The notes below the pieces were generated by a model that saw only the letters and a list, made by a program, of their open reading frames with translations, was not told the origin of the DNA and did no database searches. A stretch of DNA of 64,000 bases from Phaeoceros laevis (Eukaryota; Anthocerotophyta; Anthocerotopsida; Notothyladales). A program made the translations under genes and the position numbers. The number at the start of each line of letters is the position of its first letter. Position 1 is the first letter of the stretch. The stretch covers positions 610,608-674,607 of the forward strand of contig JBNGIQ010009496.1 in NCBI GenBank assembly GCA_049999765.1, in the 5' to 3' direction. This document shows positions 9,191-20,735 of the stretch, piece by piece.

Positions 9191-10583
9191 CCTGGCTACC
9201 CTTCTACGATTTGAAGTCGTGGTCCAACACTAATGGTTTTCAGCATCCAGAAGTTCTAGCAGCTGGCACCCTCAGTCTTCGTTGCTACGGAATAACGTTC
9301 TGTGACTCATGCCCCACTTGTCCCAGATTCTGAAGTGAGCAACAAAGCTGGTATTTCATGCCCCTGTCGCACAAAGACACCAGCTCCCTCCTCGAGCTCT
9401 GTTGGAAGCCTTAACTCGACAAATGTGGATGGCTAAAGCAACGCGAAGAAGTAGAACTTTAAAGCACCAAGCCGAGTTTTTCCACAGGGCGCACATCAAC
9501 ATAGGAGACAATCCTTCAGCAGACCTTAGATCACAGTCGGGTAAGATGCTCGTCTTCCGCAAAACTTGCGTCAAGATCATGATACCCTGTCACACAGGAA
9601 ATCGTTTCCGTGTAACCCGGATCTTCAGGTTGACACCAGTGAGCGAGATGATAAATTATTGTTTGTGGGCAACTGTTCTGGAACTTCACTCACTTGTTGC
9701 GAACACATATTCCTTGAGCTTGCAAGGCCGCGCGTAAACATTGGCTAGGTATGTTAGCATGAAAATTGCCTAAAAAGGTGCTCCGAGCGTATCTAACTGC
9801 AAGCAACAACAAAGCAGATGGTTTGGAACTGCAACACACCTGCCTTTCACGGAGATCTGCGAGTACAGGGCTTTTACGTTGAAATCCAAGAAACTCGGGG
9901 TTTAGAAAGGAAACGGGTTTTTTGTTTCACCTTTTGTAGCCCAGATTGACATGGTAATTCAAATATGAAAACATATACCGGATAGGTTGAGTTCATAGAA
10001 ATTAGGATCTTAGCCATAAATTTTATGTGGTTTCTATTTAATAGAAATATCTTGAAGTTAATATAAGTTGGTTAAAATAGTAGCATTAGGCATTTTGATT
10101 ATGTAAAGAGTCAAAATGCCTGTAGACGGAGTACATTGGAGTGTAACAGATTGGTTTATCATCATTCTTTGTACGCTATCTATTTTTTCTACAATATATT
10201 TAATTGTAGAATCCATATTGAGTAGTATGAAGCTTAAGAAAGTTGATCAAGAAGTGAGAGTCCACAACAAGGCAAATTGACTCCGCACGTATCCTCTCGA
10301 CTATGCTGTATTGCATTTTTTTTGTAAGTTGTTTCAGCTAATCAAGCACTTGCGAAACAAATGCAGCTGAACATTGAGCTCAAATCATAAGTTTTTTTCA
10401 ATTTTATTTATGATTGCTCATTTCAACTCTAAGTATTTTCTTAGTGAAGAAGTTTGCTCTAAGACCTTCTCTATGTGCAGCCATCCTATGTAGCTCAATA
10501 AAGGCTAATCATTGGTTCTACTATTGCTTGTTGTGGAAAAGACAAGAACATCTGTGATTGAAAAACTATTTTTGCTCTCTCTC
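9191..10583. other. Spacer and AT-rich upstream region of the ABCB gene
   Basis: 9191-9900 holds short overlapping ORFs of no recognisable family. 9900-10583 is AT-rich and leads to the ABCB start codon; it is probably promoter and 5' leader. Confidence 0.5.
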
Positions 10584-13500
10584 ATGGATGAGCTAAATCA
10601 AGATGATGAGCTTAATAGTGGGACAAATCACAATACAAATAGTGGTGTGAATGAGGCATTATCGGTTAGTCAAGACGAAACGATAGAAAATAGGCATCAG
10701 CAAAATGAAGTTGAAATGGACAATGGTAGCATTTGCAATGAGGTTATTCATCAACATGAGTATGAAAATAGCGAAGAAAGTGATGCTTCAAACAACAGTT
10801 TTATAGATATTGAGATTGTGGATTCAGAGCCTCCACTAGTAGAACAAGTCTATACTCAGATGCGATCAATTAAGCCGGTGTTGCTCCAACCAGATCTTGC
10901 TCTCACTCACGAAGAAGATATAGTATTGCTTACTACTTTAACAATACCCAAGAATGAAATCACTCCCAAGTCACCACAATCCAAACTACTAGGAGCACTT
11001 AATGTCTCACTCAACAAGCTGCTAATCCCTCATACTCCATTTCCAAACACTTTTGAAATTCTCCAGAGTCATGCTGAGATTGAGGAAGTGATATCTCCTA
11101 AGCAGCAAACAATTAAGAGAAAAGAATCTACAACTAGCAATGGTTCTGTCCCATTTTACATGATGTTTGCATTTGCGGATACTTTGGATTTCATACTTAT
11201 GACTCTAGGCTCAGTAGGTGCCATTATCAACGGCTTAGGTCACATTATGGTAGTTCTCATTTTCGGCACAGTCACAGATGCATTTGGGGATGTGAATTCC
11301 AAGATTGGCAATGATGGCCATACTCTAGTAAATAATATCTCCAAGGTACATAGAGGTTGTTGACTTTGCTGTTTATTTACTCATTCTATTGACAAGATTG
11401 TATCCATAACTTATTTAGGCATGTATTTTTTGACAAGATTGTATCCATAACTTACTTAAACATGTATTTTTGTTTCTTATTTTTTTCAAAGACATGTTTG
11501 TCCTTCAAAAATGTTGGCTTAGATTTATAGAGCTTCTNNNNNNNNNNNNNNNNNNNNNNNNNNNNNNNNNNNNNNNNNNNNNNNNNNNNNNNNNNNNNNN
11601 NNNNNNNNNNNNNNNNNNNNNNNNNNNNNNNNNNNNNGACATGTTTGTCCTTCAAAAATGTTGGCTTAGATTTATAGAGCTTCTATATCATAATATGAAA
11701 ACAATTTTTTCTTACAGGCAACAATTCACTACGTTTTTGTAGCCATGGCTGCAGCACTTGGAGGATATTGTGGTGAGCATTGTGTGTACTGTAATTGTTT
11801 TTGCATCAAAAGCTAGTCTATAATCCTCTACATTTTAATTTCTAGTGTTTTTGCATCAAAAGCTAGTCTATAATCCTCTACATTTTAATTTCTAGTGCAT
11901 TACAGAGGTGGCATTCTGGATGTCCTCCGGAGAAAGACAAGCAGGGCGCATTAGGAGTGAGTACTTGAAGGCCTTGTTGCGGCAGGATGTTAGCTTCTTT
12001 GACAAGGAGTCGGCAAGTGGGGAGGTTCTTGGACGAATGTCCTTAGACACGGCTGTGATCCAAAAAGCAACAGGAGAGAAGGTCAGATGTTGAGGCCAGC
12101 CAGGCAACCCTAAAATGAGTGAGTATCCCGAGCCCCGGAAACCCAACGAACATAACGACGTTCTTCAATTGACATCAGGTAGGCAAGGTGTTGGAGTATA
12201 TGACGACGTTCGTTGGAGGAATGTCCGTGGCGTTCGCGAAGAGTTGGCAGCTTAGCCTGGTGCTGTTGGCCACTATCCCGCTAATCGTGACATTCGGAGC
12301 TACCACGGCATCGCAGATCTCCAAGCTGTCGAGCTCCGGTCAGGCTTCGTACAGCGACGCAGGCTCGGTGGTGGAGCAGGTGGTCGGGGCCATCCGCACG
12401 GTACGTTTCTCGATGTGGTCTTCCATGCCGGCAAGGAGGTGAGTGCCGGGTTGGAGCTGATTGCAGCCTCGCAGAGAATGGTGTTGTAGGTTCTGTCCTT
12501 CACGGGGGAGAAAAAGGCAGTGGGAGTGTACGACATGGCGCTCAATAAGGCTTACAAAGTGGGAGTGCATCAGGGCTTGGCCTCGGGCCTTGGGGCTGGC
12601 CTTGTAGGTTTCTTTGCTTACAGCTCCTTCGCCTTGTCTCTCTGGTATGGCTCCAGGCTTGCCGTCAATGGCAGCGCCACAGGCGGCACAGTCATCACCG
12701 TTTTCTTCGCCATCGTCATCGGTGGCAGGTTAGTACTTCCCCTACCCGCCTGCAACTGGGTGCCCCAGTGTTTGAGAGCGTAGGCACTGACTACTGTACT
12801 GCGGCAGTGCGTTGGGGCAAGCGTCCTTATGCTTCAGCACGTTTGCTGGAGGCCAGGCTGCAGCTTACAAGGTTTTTGAGCTCATTAACCGAAGGCCACG
12901 GGTGAACGCGGCTGATATTTCCGGGATATGTCTTCCCAGCATCAAGGGTGACATAACGCTGCGGGATGTCGACTTCGCGTACCCGGCACGCCCGGACGTG
13001 CCGATTTTTTCCAAGCTCTGCTTCCACATTCAAGCAGGGCGCACCACAGCTTTGGTGGGAGAGAGCGGGAGTGGGAAGTCTACTGTCATCCAGCTGATAG
13101 AGAGGTTCTACGATCCTCAATCGGGCGAAGTTTCGCTGGACGGTATCGACATCAAGACGATGCAAGTCCGCTGGTTACGGCAGCAGATTGGGCTTGTCAG
13201 CCAGGAGCCTGTTCTGTTTGGGACCACCATCAGGGAGAACATAGCATACGGAAAGGATGGTGCTACCATGGAGGAGATTGTTGCTGCAGCCAGACTGGCC
13301 AATGCAGGAACCTTCATTGACAAGATGCCGCAGGTGACTTGTGGATGATTTTGTTGCTCTTGTTAACGGAATGCTGCTTAATCGCATCCATAAAGAAACT
13401 TGTCTCCAGCTGAGCAGTTTGCATGCATCTCCTGTATGCTTGTAGAGCTACAACACACAGGTTGGGGAACACGGCATTCAATTGTCTGGCGGTCAGAAGC

Positions 13501-16341
13501 AGAGAATTGCAATTGCTAGGGTTATTCTGAAAAACCCGCGGATCCTCCTTCTGGATGAAGCAACCAGCGCTCTTGATGCTGGTTCTGAGCGGATGGTGCA
13601 ACAGGCTTTAGAGAGGATCATGTGCAATTGCACAACGTTGATTGTAGCTCACAGGCTCACCACCATAAGGACTGCCGATCATGTTGCTGTGATGCAACGA
13701 GGAGTGCTTGTTGAACAGGGTAGGTACACATACAGTGCCAACTTAAACCCAGCGTTCAGAGTAGCTGGTCTGATCAATGATGCTTCTTAGTCTGTTCATT
13801 GTTTGACATGCCTTGCCTACTGTGGCGTACCATTGCACAGGAACACATGCTGAGCTTCTTACCCGAAGTGATGGCGCTTACAGCCAGCTTGTTCACCATC
13901 AGAATGTACAGCAAGTACCTTCAGAAGAAGTCAACGAAGAGGAGGAAGTAATGGTAACGTCCGTGGAGGAAGATGTTTCACTTTCCAGAACGAATAGCAG
14001 CCATTCCCGTGGCCAGTCCACCGACAGGGGTTCAAATATTGTTTTGAACAGGTCTGCGAGCTGGCTGGCTCGGAGATCTGCAACCAATGCTGAAGAAGAC
14101 CTTACTTGGGACAGTGACCTTGAAGCTGGAACTGTTGTTATTCCCAGAAGGAGATACTTTTTCCGCCTTGCCGCTTTAAACAGGCCTGAGATGGCTATGG
14201 TTTTACTAGGTTCTGTTGCAGCGGCTGTCCATGGGGCCTTGCTTCCAGTGTGTGGTCTCATTTTCAGCCGCCTTATCATTTCCTTCTTCGGGAACGATGG
14301 TCATCAAATGCGGAAGGATGCAAGCTTCTGGGCAACAATGCTGGTAGTTCTGGCCTGCGGAAACTTTCTTGTTTGCCCCATACAGATGGGCTCCTTTGCT
14401 GTGGCAGGCAACAGACTTGTGCGCCGAATTCGGCTACTGGTCTTTGAAAAGATCCTGCGGCAGGAAATTGGCTGGTTTGATCAGAAAGAGAACTCAAGGT
14501 GAGTTTCCTTGTCTTCAAGAGTTCACTTGTAAGCACCTTTGCATTGCTGAGAAAGAGACATGTTTGCACCATGACCCAAACGATTCAGCTCATCGCTGGA
14601 CTCTAATGCTTGCCCCTATCTGGCAGAGGTTCAATAGGAGCTCGACTGGCAGGTGATGCAGCACAGATGAGAAGCATGGTCGGAGATGCCCTGTCTACTT
14701 ATGTGGAAAGTGCAGCTGCTGTCTTAACAGGTCTGCTCATTGCATTCTTGTCCAACTTTCTGCTGTCCAGCACTATGTTGGCTATCTTCCCTCTACTGGG
14801 CCTTGGAACCTATATGCAAGTGAAGTTGCTGAAGGGCTTCAGCAAGGACTCTAAGGTAAGTCACTTGCAACGTGCTGTTGCACGTCTGCCCAACTTCCCC
14901 ACTAATGGTCTTCTTGCCTCTCCTCGGTAGTAGACCTTCATACAAGTGAAGCTGCTCAAGAGCTTCAGCAATGATTCTAAAGGTACATTATTTTGTACAA
15001 TCCCAGGTCATGTATGAGGATGCCAGTAAACTGGCAAACGAAGCAGTGAGCAACATCCGGACAGTGGCTTCCTTCTGTGCTGAGGACAAAGTGTCTTCTT
15101 TGTACCAACTTAAGTGTAAACTTCCACTTGCCAGTGGTATCCGACAGGGTTTAATCAGTGGCAGCGGTCTTGCCATATCAAATTTCTCCACTTACGGGTG
15201 CAACGCGTTTATCTTTTGGCTTAGTGCTCGCCTAATCAAGCAGGGAAAGACAACTATCAACGAAATGTTTACTGTAAGACTGCTTAGACCCCTAGTACCA
15301 TTTCAGACAAGCGTTTAACAGGACGCTGCGGAAATGCTAATTCATTCACGGTTTGCAGGTCTTTTTTTCCATTGTGTGTACTGCATTTGCGGTAGCGCAA
15401 TCAATGGGGCTGGCCCCTGACATTGCCAAAGCAAAGACGGCAGCGAACTCCATTTTTGCTTTGCTCGATCGACCGTCTAAAATCGATTCGTGTTCATCTG
15501 GAGCTATCTTGAAAGACGTGAAAGGTCACATAGAGTTCCACCACGTCTCGTTCTCTTACCCAACCCGACCAAGCGTTCAGATTTTCCAGGACTTCTGCCT
15601 CAATGTCAAACCGGGCAAAGTAAGGATTGTGCTTGACATTATTTCCAATTCAGCGCCCCACTGCTTTGCTGCTGACCCAAGCTGGCTGTTGCTGTCCAGA
15701 CGGTGGCCCTTGTTGGCGAGAGTGGAAGTGGAAAATCCACCGTCATTTCTCTGGTTGAACGATTCTATGATCCTGATTTGGGGCACGTTCTACTGGACGG
15801 AGTTGACATCAGGAAGCTAAGATTGAAATGGCTGCGGCAGCAGATCGGGCTCGTGAGCCAGGATCCGGCGCTGTTCAACGTCTCGATCAGGGACAACATC
15901 ACTTACGGCACAGACGGGTCTGTGCCAGACGATGATGTAGCGGCAGCGGCAAGAGCTGCTAATGCTCACACCTTCGTGAATCGCCTACCAGAAGGCTACA
16001 GCACGCTAGCGGGGGAGAGAGGACGGCAACTGTCTGGAGGCCAGAGGCAAAGGGTTGCCATTGCTAGAGCTATCCTCAAGAACCCCAAAATCCTGCTACT
16101 TGACGAGGCCACCAGCGCCCTGGACTGCGAGTCAGAGCAACTGGTACAAGAAGCCCTGGAAAGGATAATGAAGAACAGGTCCACCATAGTGGTTGCACAC
16201 CGGCTCTCCACAGTCCGGAATGCCGATGTCATTGCCTTCCTCAGTGACGGCAAGATAATGGAGCTGGGATCGCATGACACCCTGACCAGGGGGACTGGGT
16301 CGTATGCTTCCCTTGTCAAGCTGCACCAGAACTCACCTTGA
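10584..16341 (+). CDS. ABC transporter, B family (MDR/P-glycoprotein type), full transporter
   Basis: Plasma-membrane full-size ABCB exporter (two TM domains, two nucleotide-binding domains), a class that includes plant auxin and xenobiotic transporters. Twelve exons join in frame to 1436 residues: 10584-11345, 11718-11772, 11906-12081, 12179-12400, 12490-12728, 12808-13333, 13446-13719, 13841-14498, 14627-14855, 15007-15273, 15359-15619, 15700-16341. All introns are GT-AG. NBD1 has Walker [10 protein letters not shown], signature LSGGQKQR and Walker [17 protein letters not shown]2 has [17 protein letters not shown] and [15 protein letters not shown]1 begins [20 protein letters not shown], and the loop [20 protein letters not shown] is typical. 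About 190 acidic, Asn/Ser-rich residues precede TM1, which is longer than usual; this exon is AT-rich compared with the rest. Intron 1 contains a 100-N gap (11538-11637). The substrate cannot be inferred. Confidence 0.93.
11796..11895 (+). repeat. Perfect 50-bp tandem duplication in ABCB intron 2
   Basis: Copies 11796-11845 and 11846-11895 are identical; each ends TTTAATTTCTAG, a pyrimidine-rich stretch plus AG like a 3' splice site. The acceptor needed for the reading frame lies just downstream (after TTACAG at 11905). Confidence 0.92.
14931..14982 (+). repeat. Duplicated exon-9 tail inside ABCB intron 9
   Basis: The intron holds a diverged copy of the preceding exon's last ~48 bases. The exon encodes [15 protein letters not shown]; the intronic copy would read [15 protein letters not shown]. 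It is preceded by an AG and followed by AAAG|GTACAT, so splice-like signals were copied too. Confidence 0.85.
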
Positions 16342-16859
16342 CCCTGAGCAGAGGCGCAGGGCTCTTGAGCATCCTCTAGTCAACCTGCACCGGGACCAAA
16401 ATTGACTGGAGTGGATGCTTAGCCCCCCCTCCGTGGAAATTTCCGGGCTGGTCCCCGCCACTTGCTACACCGGTAGAACAAGAAACTTCTCTTATTGCGG
16501 GAGTGCATCAAAAGAAAAGACATTCCATTAGAACCAAAGTTCGGTGTCAAACCAGTAGGGATGATTCAAGGTGAAATTCAGTGACCAGGCATCGGAAAGA
16601 GATGGCCGGGTTGGTTTTGAGGACAATTGCCTTGATAATAGAATACAAAGCCAAAGACACTCGATAGTCCAATTCAGCTGGTCTAGCCTCGCAGGGGTTT
16701 GACTGAACTCTGCTACCTCCAGAGTAGAATTCGCTATACAAGCCCCTGGAGGAAAACCAAGCCGTTCCCTGGAAGCCTTCCCTAATAACGCGCTGAGGAC
16801 ATCATTTCACCCGACGTGACTAAGAAATAATCCCCCCTAGATGTACACTTTGCTGCCGC
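16342..16859. other. Convergent 3' region between ABCB and PsaE
   Basis: Holds the 3' trailers of two genes read toward each other. No ORF of note. Confidence 0.6.
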
Positions 16860-17436
16860 TTAAACCTCTAGCACCTCGTCCAAGGCATAGTTGTTTGTGG
16901 ATACTCCGGCGTAGTTCACTTTCTCAAAACGGACCACCACTGGGTATTTAACAGCGGCGCCCTGCGCACACCACCGGGAAGGCAGGACATATCAGCGCAT
17001 TGCCTGCGATTTCAGCAAGTAAAGAGAAGGTAAAGAAAACCCGGGAACAATGTGACTGACCTGATCCACAGAGACGACCTTCCCTGTGTCGTTGAACCAG
17101 TAGGATTCCGGTCGGAGGATCTTCACCTGCAAGGTGCAAAGAAAGCTGCAGATGAGGAGCAGGCCAGTCATAGGGCAATGCAGGCTGAAAGGGTACAATG
17201 CGACCAGTCCTCACAGTTGCGCCTCTCTTGGGGCCGACGGGGGGAGGAGGGGGGGCCTTGACAGGCGCCTCAACTGGGGCCTCAGCCTCAGCTCGGACAG
17301 AGAGCCTGGCCATGCGCGGCGAGCCCTGCACCGGCCTTAGTTGCACGCGGTTAGCGACAATGCTGCTGCTGGTGGAACCGACGGCCGGGCAGGCCGCAGC
17401 CACCACTCCCACGACGCTGGAGGCTGCTGTCGCCAT
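16860..17436 (-). CDS. psaE: Photosystem I reaction centre subunit IV (PsaE), plastid precursor
   Basis: Stromal PSI subunit that docks ferredoxin and supports cyclic electron flow. Three exons on the minus strand (17215-17436, 17061-17126, 16860-16961) give 129 residues. The first ~60 residues are an Ala/Ser/Val-rich plastid transit peptide ([20 protein letters not shown]), followed by an Ala/Pro/Glu linker ([16 protein letters not shown]) typical of plant PsaE. The SH3-like core is complete: [20 protein letters not shown], then [20 protein letters not shown] and the terminal YALDEVLEV. Both introns are GT-AG (donors GTGAGG and GTCAGT). No defect is seen. Its presence identifies the genome as that of a photosynthetic eukaryote. 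Confidence 0.96.
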
Positions 17437-19357
17437 CTTCTAAACGGGCGAGCTGAGCTGCGATGATCTACGCTGCGAGCGGGAAGGGTTAGCAGCGGGC
17501 AGATTGAATGGGGGAACGAGCTGAGGGAGTGTGGGGGAGTGTGGGGAAGGAGAGCCTTGGAGAGGCCTATCCAGACCTCCGGACGGGTGGCCAATACCTC
17601 GGCTCCATGTGGCCCAGAGTATCCCTTATCACGGGATAGCGTTCCCTAAACTCCTAATGGCCCAACTGCTCCATCACGCATCCACTAGGATATTTGGGAG
17701 CACCTTACTGAGTATCCATTTCACCCTTGTTGGACCATTCCGGTATTTTGAAGCCCCTAATACTTCCGTCCATATATCCAAAACGCAAGAACAGAAGTTA
17801 CGATGACAAAGTTAATCCTAATGACAGAGCCCTACTCAATTCGATCCAGGATAACTTAGTGTTGTATGTTCACCCCTCTCTCTCCAGGTTAGCTGGGGGG
17901 AGTGTGCAACATCTAAAATGCACTTCATTATCTCCCATGATATATCATCATCATCATCATCAGTTGAGCTTCCAGCAAGTTGCTAGCCTGATTTTATCAA
18001 TAGAATGTAATTTTATTTGTGTATTCATTAAGACTAAAACTCTTTATGCGACCAAGTGCTTATACCATAAGTTGGAAAGGATGATCTTTGAGTTTGCTTT
18101 GAGTTTGAGTTTATAAAGTGAAGGCCATGTTGGTCAGTTACTTAGCATAGCAACAAGTAGGTAGTTAGTTTAGACAAGCTGTTAGGTTGCAAGTATGTTT
18201 AAGGTATTTAAGCTACACTTCCATGATAAAAAAGACTCTTCCTAGTATGTAAGCTCTCGTCCTCTCACATGACAAGGGCGTAAGCTAATTTCCTGGATAT
18301 TGTGGTGAGCATGTTGCCCTCTACTAGAAGAGGGCACAAACCTTATGCAGAACTATGTTTGGGTTACTACGCTTTGCCTTTGCCTTACTATGCTTTGTGT
18401 AAGCATCGGTTGTATCTAGGACGAGTTCACGAACACCTTGTGCCCTGAAGTCGTTATTTTTAGCATATCCTTTATCATGGTAGTCCAAGGCTGTCTTCTG
18501 GCCAAACTGTTTGAGCCACTGTCAAACACGATGCCTGCACCTTCCAACTTGATACAGTTTGCACGTGTTCACTAGGCACAATTATCACTGGTGTAAAACT
18601 GAAGTGACGAACATGTATTAAGGGAGGGCACAATGATAACAATGGGTTCTAGGGAGACTAGGACGCTTAGACGAGAGCTATAGAGGTGTGCATGAAATGT
18701 TAATACACTAAGTCTTCATGCCCCACTCTTGGAAGAACTGGTTTCACCTTTTTGTGCTATAGGATAGATGGGCTGAAAGATCATAGCAACAACATTCTCT
18801 AGGAAGAACTGGTTTCACCTTTTTGTGCTATAGGATAGATGGGCTGAAAGATCATAGCAACAACATTCTCTAGTCAACTAAGGCCATCTGTTCCATACAC
18901 CTTGATAATTGCTTCATAACCCAAGGTCTACAATACCACGGTCCCTTGAACTTGGAATAAACTTTAAGAGACCCTAAACTTTTCAAAGAGATAGTTCGAA
19001 GTTATAAGCTTCAAGTTCAAAAAACTTATGAGTAAATATTTATTGCCTCAGCCAAATGCTTTCTCCCAAAACATGTATCAGGCCAAGTGTGTTGTGCAAT
19101 TAGCTAGTTAGTCAAGGGATTAACTACCTAGCCGATTTGTGCATTTCTTATGAAATGCATGTAAAACTAAATGTATCAATAGAAAAGGTGCCGATTACAC
19201 CCAAAAAAAAAAAAAGTGTTGTGCAGCAGGTGGAGCAACAGTATGAGTGCATTCACGCTTGCAAGAACGGGTACACCCTGTATTGGGTCAGCAAGTTTAG
19301 TGATTCCATTGACAAATACACGCACACACCTTTCTCTTTGACTTTGTGTAACGTCGA
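17437..19357. other. AT-rich spacer downstream of the PsaE promoter
   Basis: 17437-17640 is the GC-rich PsaE upstream region. Beyond it lies AT-rich DNA with no recognisable gene, an (ATC)n stretch near 17943, a 71-bp tandem duplication (18731-18872) and an A-run at 19203. Confidence 0.6.
18731..18872. repeat. Perfect 71-bp tandem duplication
   Basis: 18731-18801 is repeated exactly at 18802-18872. No coding function seen. Confidence 0.95.
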
Positions 19358-19972
19358 TTGTTCATGCAGCTTTGTGAGCTTTTCCTCATTGTCTGTGAAG
19401 TAGAGATGTCCTTTTTCAAGCAGTTGGCTTTCTCGTGCAACTTGTCTTGTTCTATAATATTAGCCATTAGGCTAAATAGCCTAACGGCTAATACATGCGC
19501 AGCTGTGCTCATCTGTGCCGTGCTGGCATCACCGGCTCTGGCAGCTGGGGTGTCCACCCTCTCCGCCTTGCCTCTGGACTCCATCGGCAGGTGGTTCAAG
19601 TCGCTATGGGCAAAGTACGAGGAGGAGCTGGTTGCCGGCCAGGAAATGGTGGATTCCGCCTACTGGGGCACCTACATCGCCGTCAAGGACCTGGACAACA
19701 TCAAGGCCCTCGTGAACCAGCTCCAAAACGGCTTGACCTCCATGTACAGGAACGTGGAATTCGCCGGGGACCGGCTGGAGCCCTTCGCCCTGGTCACGGC
19801 GGTCGGGGAAATCAGACGAAAACATGAGAGGTTCATTTCGGAGCTGGAGGACTTGGCTGAGCAAGTGGACGTCTGTGAAAAGTTCATTCACAGAGCCCGC
19901 AGCATGGTGCTGGAGAAGCTAATGAAGCATCCACGGCACAGGGATCATGACAAGCTCAACTCTTACAATTAG
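19358..19972 (+). CDS. UPF0496 (DUF677) family protein, C-terminal part
   Basis: Plant UPF0496 family of membrane-associated proteins of unknown function. A plausible ATG is at 19406 (MSFFKQLAFSCNLSC); the frame is open from 19358. It contains a hydrophobic segment (AAVLICAVLASPALAAGVST) and the family's conserved core: SIGRWFKSLWAKYEEELVAG, then YWGTYIAVKDLDNIKALVNQ. It ends with LEDLAEQVDVCEKFIHRARS and MVLEKLMKHPRH. The family's N-terminal helical half is not found upstream, so this is either a 5'-truncated duplicate or the last exon of a gene whose other exons I cannot see. The GC-rich exon sits in AT-rich surroundings. Confidence 0.7.
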   Translation: MFMQLCELFLIVCEVEMSFFKQLAFSCNLSCSIILAIRLNSLTANTCAAVLICAVLASPALAAGVSTLSALPLDSIGRWFKSLWAKYEEELVAGQEMVDSAYWGTYIAVKDLDNIKALVNQLQNGLTSMYRNVEFAGDRLEPFALVTAVGEIRRKHERFISELEDLAEQVDVCEKFIHRARSMVLEKLMKHPRHRDHDKLNSYN

Positions 19973-20429
19973 TGTGCTCAACCATGGCCAATATGCATAT
20001 GTTACACTGAAGTTGAGCCGATTGGCACAGTCGGGCGAGACATTTCACAATAGTACAAGTTAGGAAAGAAGGAACATTTGCATGTCTGAGATACCCCAAA
20101 AAAAAAAATTGCATGTCTGTCTAAAAACCTTAAGGTGGGGGCAGTTCTTTCGAGCTTCATGTAATTGTGCAGTTGACTCCATGAGAAGCCTCCGAATGCT
20201 ATGAAAGCTTCTATAGTCTTTGCATTGCACGGCAGCTTCACCTCGTGCACATTTCTTTCGGATGTCCTCTTAATGCTGTCAATAATTGCCTGCAGCTTCT
20301 CTTGATGATGAACACATATTGGACGCAGTGACTGGTTTTTATGTCATCCGTTTTAGCACTAGCTTTCATCATCTTCAAAGTAAGATATGCTTGCATATTT
20401 TTAAGCTTATCTAGTTGAAGATGTCGTTG

Positions 20430-20735
20430 TTAGAATTGTTGCAAGCTCCAGTGCAGTTTCATTTGTTGGACGTAATGGATCTGGCCCTGTTGGTCCAGAG
20501 TCAGGGGTGCCACCACATGTTCGCCACTCCTGAGCTTCTTCCTCCTGGACGATGTAAGCCATGTGTCCTCATCTTTGCTAGCCCATTTTATGGATTTTCC
20601 CAAGTCTCCTTGGGCTTTCTCATTGGCAATAGCCTTGCCAAGGCGCTGCACCAATACTGCTTTCAAGCCGATTGTGTCAAGTCCACAGTGGGCAAGTGCT
20701 TGACGTAGATCTTTCACTCTTAGCTTGGAAGACAT
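20430..20735 (-). CDS. SAP-domain ORF (fragment)
   Basis: Minus-strand frame of 101 residues from an ATG at 20735. It opens with a SAP motif (KLRVKDLRQALAHCGLDTIG, then LKAVLVQRLGKAI), a two-helix DNA-binding module found in plant PARPs, PIAS ligases and chromatin proteins. A Lys/Glu-rich region follows, and the frame ends soon after. Near its 3' end an alternative frame reads NETALELATIL, and a similar DYETALELAAI occurs in the +1 frame at about 21260. These may be duplicated exon remnants. The rest of a parent gene is not visible. Confidence 0.5.
   Translation of the reverse strand: MSSKLRVKDLRQALAHCGLDTIGLKAVLVQRLGKAIANEKAQGDLGKSIKWASKDEDTWLTSSRRKKLRSGEHVVAPLTLDQQGQIHYVQQMKLHWSLQQF

Noticed and set aside
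8651-9214. 187-aa plus-strand ORF
   Set aside because: It is the antisense of the better-supported 243-aa minus-strand frame and has no recognisable motif.
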